This document shows positions 1-4,996 of a stretch of 6,230 nucleotides of DNA, one piece after another. The position numbers and the translations under genes were made by a program. Position 1 is the first letter of the stretch. Every line of letters starts with the position of its first letter. Below the pieces are notes generated by a model. That model saw only the letters and a program-made list of their open reading frames with translations. It ran no database searches and was not told the DNA's origin. The DNA comes from Bacteroidetes bacterium 4572_114 (GTDB lineage Bacteria; Bacteroidota; Bacteroidia; Bacteroidales; 4484-276), in assembly GCA_002254335.1 (NCBI GenBank), contig NIVA01000221.1, positions 1 through 6,230 on the forward strand. Reading direction: 5' to 3'.

Positions 1-351
1 CATTACAATTACTACTCGACCCTGAGTGGCGGCGAAAGAAGGAAACTTTATCTGCTCACTGTCCTGTTAAAGAAACCAAACTTCCTGATCCTGGACGAGC
101 CGACCAACGACCTGGACATTGCCACACTGAACAGGCTGGAGGAGTTCCTTCAAAACTTTAACGGATGCCTGATGATAGTTTCGCACGACCGCTATTTTAT
201 GGACCACATGGTAGATCATACCTTTGCATTTGAGGGCGATGGAAAGATCAAGGATTATTATGGCAACTACTCAGAATACTACAGGCTGAAGACTTCGCTT
301 CATCGGGCAGGCAGGTTTCAGGTTTCAAGTTTGTCCTATCATGGTTTCTGA
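1..351 (+). CDS. ABC-F family ATPase, 3' part only, with an aberrant C-terminus
   Basis: The frame is open from the window edge, so the start lies outside. The 116 visible residues are the second half of an ABC ATPase domain: signature motif LSGGERRK at residues 8-15, Walker B plus D-loop FLILDEPTNDLD at 28-39, and the switch histidine in SHDRYF at 61-66. The EPTNDLD form and lack of any membrane segment are typical of ABC-F proteins, soluble ATPases that act on ribosomes in translation or antibiotic protection. Because the motifs are followed by the DYYGNYSEYY segment, this is most likely the second ATPase domain. Family members normally continue with a charged, often coiled-coil tail. Here homology seems to stop near residue 97, and the last 19 residues are translated from a dispersed repeat and the antisense of the next gene. 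The gene is therefore probably truncated by rearrangement, or this is an assembly junction. Subfamily cannot be assigned from this portion. Confidence 0.88.
   Translation, partial: HYNYYSTLSGGERRKLYLLTVLLKKPNFLILDEPTNDLDIATLNRLEEFLQNFNGCLMIVSHDRYFMDHMVDHTFAFEGDGKIKDYYGNYSEYYRLKTSLHRAGRFQVSSLSYHGF
294..333 (+). repeat. Dispersed repeat, copy 1 (short)
   Basis: This stretch carries the modules CTTCGCTTC, GGGCAGGCAGG and GTTTCAGGTTTCAAGTTT. The first two recur almost unchanged in copy 2 (1372-1400), and the last recurs in copy 3 (3373-3388). It sits exactly where the ABC-F gene loses family resemblance and where the opposite-strand sensor remnant ends. Confidence 0.75.
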
Positions 352-1208
352 AATATCTGCAACCCTTTTTGGGTAGCGGCACGTGATTTTATTGATGTTG
401 TCATTTCGTTGATGGAACCTGCCAAAGAAGCCAATTCATCACGGGAATTTACGTGGATCCTGACTGAGTAATCGCCGCCCTTGATTTTTTTGGCATCAGA
501 ATTTATATCAACGATTGGTATAGTAATCCGTTTGACCACCCAAAACACAATTATGATAACCGCCAAAACAGAAAGGCCCAACAGAAAAACAAAATTTTTG
601 ACCAATGTACAGATCGGTGTATTTAATTCATGCAAATCCTGTTTGCACACAAAGCCCCACCCTGTCCGGGGAATGAAAGTATAAGCGGCCATAACCTCTT
701 CATTGCGATAATCTTCAGTAATTGCAATCCCGGTTTCTCCCTGGGCGGCATTTACGGCAGGTTCGGCAGTTATCTGAAGGTTTAATGGTGCATCGTTGTG
801 CCAGCACAGTTCGTTTAATGCAAATACATCTTTGTTTACGATAAGGGTTTCACCAGTTTCGCCCAGGCCAATCCTGTTATCCAGCAATTTAAAAAGCGAT
901 TCATCAAGGTTTATCCTGGCCACCAAAACCCCAATAATATGTGTGTTATGTTCGAAACAATAAACTGGTAAAGAGAGGGTCATTTGTGGCCGGTACAAGG
1001 TTTTTGAATAATAAATGTCCTTTATGTAAATTTCTTTGGTTTCTAATGGGACTGTAAAATATGGATCCTTCCCAAGGGCATTTTCTAAAGTCCTGACCTC
1101 AAAATCCCCGGCCATTACCTTTATATCCCCCATCCTCTCGTCTAACCACTTTTCTAATTGCTGTACTTTTAAATCACGTATTGAGACAAGTTTATTGAAA
1201 GCTTCTTG
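325..1208 (-). pseudogene. Remnant of a Cache-HAMP membrane sensor protein (sensor kinase or chemoreceptor type)
   Basis: The longest ATG-started frame (1133 down to 339) encodes 264 residues, but the same frame is open back to a TGA at 1209-1211, adding a helix (NKLVSIRDLKVQQLEKW) typical of the start of periplasmic Cache sensor domains. The ATG is thus probably internal, and the N-terminal membrane helix is missing. Numbered from that ATG, a Cache-like ligand-binding domain spans about 22-165 (DPYF, GETGETLIVNKD), a membrane helix 181-200, and a HAMP linker about 201-254. After QKG at 257 the frame ends in LQIFQKP. One base over, it reads VADISETMIGQT and stops at 325-327 inside repeat copy 1. 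VADISETM resembles what follows HAMP in related sensors, so a single base seems lost in an A5G3 run. No kinase, GAF, GGDEF or methyl-accepting domain follows. Either a true pseudogene or, for the frameshift alone, a sequencing error. The Cache domain may also have lost residues near 15-22. Confidence 0.75.
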
Positions 1209-1210
1209 TC

Positions 1211-1324
1211 AACTACTAAGGCCTGTTACGCCACAGCCCTGTCCTTCAATCCTGTCGGACACTGGCATGGGCCAAATGAATTACATCCCTGCCGGGGAAG
1301 CAGTGATAATAGTAAAACTACTAA
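1211..1324. repeat. 96-bp segment between 9-bp direct repeats, no gene
   Basis: AACTACTAA occurs at 1211-1219 and again at 1316-1324, enclosing 96 bp. The enclosed DNA is more GC-rich than the adjoining AT-rich bases and contains the palindrome TGTCGGACA at 1253-1261. The left repeat begins at the last base of the TGA that closes the sensor frame. The layout recalls a small insertion with a target duplication, but the ends at 1220 and 1315 are not inverted repeats, so this is only a possibility. I see no convincing coding sequence in any frame. Confidence 0.35.
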
Positions 1325-1350
1325 TAATTTTCAAATTAGGGGAAATAGGG

Positions 1351-1463
1351 GGGCAAGTTTCGGGTTTCCCTCCTTCGCTTCGGTGGGCAGGCAGGTTTCA
1401 AGTTTCGCTTGGCTTCCTTCACCCGGCATCCGACACCCGTCGCTTCGCGGGTTTCGGGTTTCG
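1351..1463 (+). repeat. Dispersed repeat, copy 2
   Basis: This is a GC-rich patchwork of GGTTTCAAGTTT and GGGTTTCGGGTTT modules around a block rich in CACCCGGCATCCGACACC. Positions 1392-1461 align closely with 3376-3452 of copy 3, apart from a short indel in the CACCCG block, and 1372-1400 match copy 1. It ends four bases before the stop codon of the beta-barrel gene on the opposite strand. No reading frame in it looks like a real protein. Confidence 0.85.
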
Positions 1464-1467
1464 TCCA

Positions 1468-2256
1468 TTAATACTTATTGTACCGCTTGCCAAAGGTGAT
1501 GTTGAGGTAGAGGTTGGCGAAATAGTAGTGCTCGTTGCGGAAAGCCATAATGGGGATTGGGATGGCAAAACCATCGATCAAAAAGCCAATTTCCAACGAT
1601 TTAATGCTGGTGTTATACTGGCCAAAATAAAAATTCAGCCCTGCTTTTACATATAGGCCGGGATGAAATTTGGTTTCATCAACTCCGTCAAGGAAGGGTG
1701 CCCTGCCGTAAATGTTATCAATAAAATGTTGATCCGGGTCGTACCTTTCCGGGTTTATGCTGGTGTAATCGTTCTGATTGATGATGTATAGGTAAATGGG
1801 TTTTGCAATTCCAATGGACAGCCCTCCATAATATGCAAGCCTCATTTCCACACCGCCCCAATATGGTTTGCGGGTAATCAGGTGTTGTTGGCCAAGTCCT
1901 GCCCTTAGCAAGTAAACCTTGTTGAGTTTACCATAAACATAGCTGTTGGCGTTGCTGTAATATGCTCCGTAAAAATTTATCCTGACCTGTTTTTCCGAGC
2001 GGATACCAACAAATTCCAGTTCCCACAAGTTCTTTTTAAAAGCATTTACGTTATATGCTTTTCTTAGCAGCAAACCCCATCCGGCAGAGTGTATGGTGCC
2101 ACCGCCCATCAATTCTTTTTTAAGGATAACTTTATTTAGGATAGTATCGATTTCCTCAAATGCGACATGGTCATCTTTCTGGCCAAAAGCCAGCGAAAGA
2201 GGAAGGAGAAAAATAATAACCATTAATATTTTGAGGGTCGGGTACATAGGCCACAT
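1468..2256 (-). CDS. Secreted outer-membrane beta-barrel candidate, conserved Bacteroidota type
   Basis: The 262-residue product begins with a signal peptide: Lys near the start, the hydrophobic core ILMVIIFLLPLSLAFG, and a likely cleavage near AFG/Q. The rest alternates polar and aromatic residues in short strands rich in Tyr, Gly and Asn (YGAYYSNANSYVYGKL, YYGGLSIGIAKPIYLY) and ends in a strand-like ANLYLNITFGKRYNKY, as expected of a small outer-membrane barrel. Motifs such as KPYWGGVE and NIYGRAPFLDG look like those of an uncharacterised Bacteroidota family, as I recall it; no function can be given. I chose the ATG at 2256; a GTG at 2259 and an ATG at 2247 are alternatives, the latter giving a more standard signal peptide. 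The 49-residue lipoprotein gene ends 68 bases upstream on the same strand, so the two are probably co-transcribed. No strong promoter is seen between them. The stop lies next to dispersed repeat copy 2. Confidence 0.82.
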   Translation of the reverse strand: MWPMYPTLKILMVIIFLLPLSLAFGQKDDHVAFEEIDTILNKVILKKELMGGGTIHSAGWGLLLRKAYNVNAFKKNLWELEFVGIRSEKQVRINFYGAYYSNANSYVYGKLNKVYLLRAGLGQQHLITRKPYWGGVEMRLAYYGGLSIGIAKPIYLYIINQNDYTSINPERYDPDQHFIDNIYGRAPFLDGVDETKFHPGLYVKAGLNFYFGQYNTSIKSLEIGFLIDGFAIPIPIMAFRNEHYYFANLYLNITFGKRYNKY

Positions 2257-2324
2257 CACAAAACTTAATTAATGAGTAAGTGCCGGATTGGAATCCAAAC
2301 ATTAGGAAAAAGGCGATAAACCAA

Positions 2325-2474
2325 TTATCTGCGCACCTCTTTTTGATATTTTTTAACCTCTCCAAAAGAGGGGCACTGCTGAGATGATTTACAGGAAGAC
2401 ATGATTACACCAACAAATACTAACACGGCCAGGATTATGGATGCTTTTGCAACTTTTTTCATACTTTTACGCAT
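2325..2474 (-). CDS. Small lipoprotein, 49 residues, function unknown
   Basis: ATG at 2474 to TAA at 2325 encodes 49 residues. The N-terminus has basic residues (MRKSMKKVAK), then a hydrophobic stretch (ASIILAVLVFVGVI) and a lipobox MSSC with the lipidated Cys at residue 28. The mature part is only about 22 residues: KSSQQCPSFGEVKKYQKE, then basic residues. This architecture supports a real exported lipoprotein despite its size. A promoter matching the Bacteroidota consensus lies 29-62 bases upstream, and the beta-barrel gene follows in the same direction. An internal ATG at 2462 would still leave an intact signal sequence. A second Cys (residue 34) in the mature part could allow a disulfide. 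The lipoprotein and barrel may act together at the outer membrane; this is inference from adjacency. I do not recognise a named family. A second frame over 2171-2365 is a shadow. Confidence 0.8.
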   Translation of the reverse strand: MRKSMKKVAKASIILAVLVFVGVIMSSCKSSQQCPSFGEVKKYQKEVRR

Positions 2475-2502
2475 CTGTTTAATTTAACACTTGATTTATT
2501 TT

Positions 2503-2536
2503 GCAAAGATAATTTTTTTGATCTCTAAACTAACAA
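2503..2536 (-). promoter_or_regulatory. Bacteroidota-type promoter for the lipoprotein/beta-barrel unit
   Basis: On the minus strand TATCTTTGC (2511-2503) matches the -7 consensus TAnnTTTG. A TTG at 2536-2534 stands 22 bases upstream, within the 17-23 spacing known for this sigma factor type. Transcription would begin about 20 bases before the lipoprotein ATG. Confidence 0.7.
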
Positions 2537-2600
2537 CATTTTGTGGGATATATTGTTAGGCTTTATAAAAACGAATTATTAAAAAACACTGATACAGAGC

Positions 2601-3278
2601 ATGTCAAAAGTTAACCCTGTCATCGAAAAGAGTTGGAAGGATATCCTTGGCGAAGAATTTGACGCAACATATTTTGCGCAATTAAAGGAATTTTTGGTAG
2701 GTGAAAAACTCAAATTCACTATTTATCCTGCCGGCCCGCAAATTTTTTCAGCATTCAATTTCACATCTTTTTACCAGGTCAAAGTGGTTATCCTGGGCCA
2801 AGACCCATATCATGGCCCGGGGCAGGCCCATGGACTGTGTTTTTCGGTGCCTGAAGGTGTTGCCCAACCACCCTCGCTCAAAAATATTTTTAAAGAAATA
2901 AATAGCGACCTGGGCCATGAAATACCAAAACATGGCAACCTGGAAAAGTGGGCCAAACAGGGGGTTTTGTTGCTCAATGCAACCTTAACAGTGCGGGCAC
3001 GCCAGGCCGGGTCGCATCAAAACAGGGGATGGGAGATGTTTACGGACGCGGCCATCAGAAGGCTGTCGGAACAGCGGCAGAACCTTGTTTTTCTGCTATG
3101 GGGAAATTACGCCATGGCAAAAGAACCGCTCATCGACAGTTCTAAACACCTTATCCTGAAATCAGCACACCCCTCGCCATTTTCGGTGCATAGAGGTTTT
3201 TTTGGAAACCGGCACTTTTCAAAAACTAACAACTATCTGAAAGATCATGGGATTGGGGAGGTTGATTGGAGGGTTTAG
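2601..3278 (+). CDS. ung: Uracil-DNA glycosylase, family 1
   Basis: The enzyme cuts the N-glycosidic bond of uracil in DNA, starting base excision repair of deaminated cytosine or misincorporated dUMP; it is cytoplasmic. The 225-residue product has the usual family length and all key motifs: the water-activating loop GQDPYHGPGQAHGLCFSVP at 66-84 with Asp68, Tyr70 (blocks thymine) and Phe81 (stacks on uracil); LLLNATLTVR with uracil-reading Asn126; and the DNA-intercalation loop HPSPFSVHRG from His190. The C-terminus EVDWRV fits the family. ATG at 2601 is the first start and gives the normal N-terminus. It is divergent from the lipoprotein gene across 126 bases; no clear TAnnTTTG site was found for it there, though TATTTTG near 2495 is a near-miss. 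Dispersed repeat copy 3 begins directly at its stop codon. Nothing suggests inactivation. Confidence 0.98.
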   Translation: MSKVNPVIEKSWKDILGEEFDATYFAQLKEFLVGEKLKFTIYPAGPQIFSAFNFTSFYQVKVVILGQDPYHGPGQAHGLCFSVPEGVAQPPSLKNIFKEINSDLGHEIPKHGNLEKWAKQGVLLLNATLTVRARQAGSHQNRGWEMFTDAAIRRLSEQRQNLVFLLWGNYAMAKEPLIDSSKHLILKSAHPSPFSVHRGFFGNRHFSKTNNYLKDHGIGEVDWRV

Positions 3279-3452
3279 GGTTTCGGGTTTTAAGTTTGTT
3301 GGGTTGTTTCTGGCTTTTTCCGCTTTGCTCATGGCTCTCTGCTCCCGAAGGCTTTCGGGATTGCGTTTTGAGTTTCAGGTTTCAAGTTGCGCTTGGCCTC
3401 CTTCACCCGACACCCGGCATCCGACACCTGCCGCTTCCCAGGTTTCAGGTTT
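3279..3452 (+). repeat. Dispersed repeat, copy 3 (longest), filling the gap after ung
   Basis: The segment starts at the base after the ung stop and consists of GGTTTCGGGTTTTAAGTTTG, a middle part, and then 3376-3452, which aligns with 1392-1461 of copy 2 (shared CGCTTGG, CCTTCACCCG, GGCATCCGACACC, closing GGTTTCAGGTTT). The middle holds a small perfect hairpin, CCCGAA/TTCGGG at 3344-3349 and 3354-3359 with a 4-base loop. It is not followed by a convincing T-run, so it is not a good terminator. Overlapping frames across it (about 3247-3501) translate repeat DNA and look spurious. Confidence 0.85.
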
Positions 3453-3482
3453 AATAATACAAGTACCAAAATTTACGCTGTA

Positions 3483-3514
3483 TTGTTGCTGGTTGTGGTA
3501 AATGGATATATTTG
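3483..3514 (+). promoter_or_regulatory. Bacteroidota-type promoter for the DUF2147 gene
   Basis: TATATTTG at 3507-3514 matches TAnnTTTG exactly. TTG at 3483-3485 (21-base spacing) or 3486-3488 (18-base spacing) can serve as the -33 element. The start codon lies 46 bases beyond the -7 box, leaving an A/T-rich leader without a Shine-Dalgarno sequence. Confidence 0.7.
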
Positions 3515-3560
3515 CCGGGAAATACAATTTAAAAATTTATTAATAATTAAAACGTAATTT

Positions 3561-4028
3561 ATGAAAACGATGAAAAAATTTGGTTTTGTTTTACTGGTAA
3601 TTTTGTTGGCCGGTTTTTATGCAACACCCGTTGTAGCACAAATTAAGGGAGATGATATTGTTGGTGTTTGGCTAAATGAAGACAAGGATGCCCACACAAA
3701 AATTGAAAATCGTGATGGGAAATACTATGGGAATATCATCTGGTTAAAAAACCCCAACGAAGATGATACCGGATTGCCTAAACTGGATGATGAAAATCCT
3801 GATGAAGACCTGCAGAAAAGACCTGTAATGGGGCTTGAGTTACTTACCGGCTTTGAATTTGACGGGGATGATGAATGGGAAGACGGCGACATTTACGATC
3901 CGAAAAGTGGCAAAACCTACAGTTGCTACATGGAGTTTACAGATGATACGAAAAACAAACTGAAAGTCCGTGGGTTCATAGGTATTTCATTACTTGGGCG
4001 CACTACTTACTGGACACGGGTGGAGTAA
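3561..4028 (+). CDS. Secreted DUF2147 family protein
   Basis: The 155-residue product has a signal peptide (KTMKKFG, then VLLVILLAGFYATPVVA, probable cleavage after Ala26 before Gln27) and a mature domain of about 128 residues. The domain shows the DUF2147 pattern: opening IVGVWLNED at 33-41, KYYGNIIWLKNP at 54-65, RPVMGLELLTGF at 87-98, GDIYDPKSGKTYSCYM at 109-124, and closing KVRGFIGISLLGRTTYWTRV. Members are small exported proteins thought to fold as a lipocalin-like barrel; their biochemical role is not established. The acidic stretch around residues 66-84 and 100-110 (many Asp/Glu) is notable. ATG at 3561 gives a complete signal peptide; a second Met at residue 4 is possible. It has its own promoter and is probably monocistronic. 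Its TAA abuts the stop codon of the convergent acyltransferase with no bases between. Confidence 0.93.
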   Translation: MKTMKKFGFVLLVILLAGFYATPVVAQIKGDDIVGVWLNEDKDAHTKIENRDGKYYGNIIWLKNPNEDDTGLPKLDDENPDEDLQKRPVMGLELLTGFEFDGDDEWEDGDIYDPKSGKTYSCYMEFTDDTKNKLKVRGFIGISLLGRTTYWTRVE

Positions 4029-4646
4029 TTACAACCTATTAATAAAGCATGTTTTTTCTTCCATAATTTTATAGGTTCCGTCGATGGTAAGCGGGACTAA
4101 AAAAGTGTTGGCCCCCATGGCAAATTTAAAACTACCTGGTTTAAATTTTCCAATTTTATTGCTGCGGCTCCTGGTACCTTCAGGGAAAATAACCATTGAA
4201 TGTCCCCTCTGGATTTTATTAATGGCACGTTGAATGGTTTTTATGGAACTTCTTGCATTGGTACGATCTATCAAAACACAGCCCATAGCGCCCAACCAAA
4301 TCTTCATAACAGGCATCCTTGCCAACTCCTTTTTTGCAACAAACCCTACTGTTTTTGGAATATAGCCAATTATCAGTGGTATATCCATAGTCCCCTGATG
4401 ATTGCTTACCAGGCAGATGTTATTTGTTTTTGGTAAATTTTCGATGCCTATAATTTTTACCTTAATCCCGAAAGTAAAAAACAAATTCCTGGCATAAAGT
4501 TCCCCTAAACGATTAAGATAACGATCCGAAGATATCTTCTTGCCAAGTGAGAGCATGAACAATGCGGGGATCATGAACAGTAGTGAAATGATAACCGTTA
4601 CAAATGTGTAAACAAAAAAAGGAATGTTCTTTATATTGATTTTCAT
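4029..4646 (-). CDS. plsC: PlsC-type lysophospholipid acyltransferase, short at the C-terminus
   Basis: The family transfers an acyl group to the sn-2 position of 1-acyl-glycerol-3-phosphate (or a related lysolipid) at the inner membrane, giving phosphatidic acid. From the ATG at 4646 there are 205 residues; a TTG at 4664 would add six, which I reject because ATG-led translation gives a normal start. An N-terminal membrane helix (about 11-34) precedes the catalytic NHQGTMD motif (His83, Asp88), then GFVAKKELAR at 101-110, IDRT at 126-129, the glycerol-phosphate-binding FPEGTRSRS at 154-162, and VPLTIDGTYKI at 184-194. Relatives usually run 30-40 residues further, with a strand and a helix; here the protein ends at EEKTCFINRL. 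All catalytic motifs remain, so activity is possible. Substrate cannot be told from sequence, so the symbol denotes the family. It is convergent with DUF2147 and has its own promoter. Confidence 0.88.
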   Translation of the reverse strand: MKINIKNIPFFVYTFVTVIISLLFMIPALFMLSLGKKISSDRYLNRLGELYARNLFFTFGIKVKIIGIENLPKTNNICLVSNHQGTMDIPLIIGYIPKTVGFVAKKELARMPVMKIWLGAMGCVLIDRTNARSSIKTIQRAINKIQRGHSMVIFPEGTRSRSNKIGKFKPGSFKFAMGANTFLVPLTIDGTYKIMEEKTCFINRL

Positions 4647-4677
4647 TGGGTTTATGCTTATCAAAAAAAGTTAGGTT

Positions 4678-4686
4678 GCAAATATA
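4678..4686 (-). promoter_or_regulatory. Probable -7 element of the acyltransferase promoter
   Basis: The minus strand reads TATATTTGC, a full match to TAnnTTTG, 32 bases upstream of the chosen ATG. No exact TTG occurs at the -33 distance; TTC, 20 bases upstream, is the nearest. The same box lies beside the 8-bp tandem array, which begins 27 bases further upstream. Confidence 0.55.
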
Positions 4687-4713
4687 AAGTATTCCCTGAG
4701 ATTGTAGAATTGT

Positions 4714-4794
4714 GGAGGAATAGGGAAATGGAGTGATGGAGTGGTGGAGTGGTGGAGTGGTGGAGGGATGGAGGAATTGGAGTGGTGGAGTGTC
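4714..4794 (+). repeat. Tandem array of about ten 8-bp units (GGAGTGGT type)
   Basis: Units read GGAGGAAT, AGGGAAAT, GGAGTGAT, three identical GGAGTGGT, GGAGGGAT, GGAGGAAT, an extra T at 4778, then GGAGTGGT and GGAGTGTC. The central units are perfect and the flanks degenerate. A purine-rich strand, a period not divisible by three and a one-base slip argue against coding. A minus-strand frame over it (4671-4871) gives a Ser/Pro/His-rich peptide of the type produced by such repeats and is not a gene. Confidence 0.92.
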
Positions 4795-4894
4795 TGTATG
4801 GATGACTGATTTTCAAAAGCGTTGCGAAGAAATTGGTGTTTTCTGGAAGACACTGAGAAGAGTCTGTCCATAAAGTAACTTTAAATTGAATTAT

Positions 4895-4975
4895 GATTGA
4901 AGATTAACGATTTATGATTTCAGAAGTGTGTGAACGTCAGATAAATCAAAAATCATATATCGTTAATCATTAATC
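4895..4975. repeat. Long imperfect inverted repeat downstream of lpxB
   Basis: GATTAACGATTTATGATTT (4902-4920) pairs with 4950-4968 at 18 of 19 positions across a 29-base loop. Beyond one A/A mismatch the stem continues for six more pairs (4895-4900 with 4970-4975, one of them G-U). A competing 9-bp pairing exists between GATTTCAGA (4916-4924) and TCTGAAATC (4974-4982). The structure begins about 15 bases after the lpxB stop, so it may mark the transcript end, but no long U-run follows on either strand; a simple intrinsic terminator is not shown. The rest of the 4690-4996 gap (4795-4894) shows nothing I recognise. Confidence 0.8.
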
Positions 4976-4996
4976 TGAAATCACAAACCGTTGACT

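Noticed and set aside
1275..1331. Minus-strand hydrophobic run followed by a Cys-rich stretch, resembling a tiny lipoprotein
   Set aside because: It has no start codon: a TGA directly precedes the hydrophobic part and no ATG, GTG or TTG is suitably placed. The Cys context is not a proper lipobox.
1036..1656. Plus-strand frame of 206 residues
   Set aside because: It runs antisense to the sensor remnant and the beta-barrel gene and through repeat copy 2. It has no recognisable motif, while the opposite-strand frames do.
2171..2365. Minus-strand 64-residue frame with a hydrophobic patch
   Set aside because: It overlaps both the 49-residue lipoprotein and the start of the beta-barrel gene out of frame and begins at a TTG; the lipoprotein reading has a lipobox and a promoter.
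3272..3295. Telomere-like GGTTTAGGGTTT sequence
   Set aside because: It occurs once as part of the GGTTTCGGGTTT repeat modules in a clearly bacterial gene context; it is not a telomere array.
3344..3359. Hairpin CCCGAA/TTCGGG as a terminator for ung
   Set aside because: It lies 66 bases past the stop, has a short stem and is not directly followed by a T-run; it appears to be a module of repeat copy 3.
3247..3501. Plus-strand frames over the region after ung
   Set aside because: They translate the dispersed repeat; similar peptides appear wherever the repeat is read, and no protein family is visible.
4714..4794. CRISPR array
   Set aside because: The units are 8 bp and contiguous with no spacers, and no cas gene is present.
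4671..4871. Minus-strand 66-residue Ser/His/Pro-rich frame
   Set aside because: It is produced by the 8-bp tandem array, whose period and one-base slip are incompatible with coding constraint.
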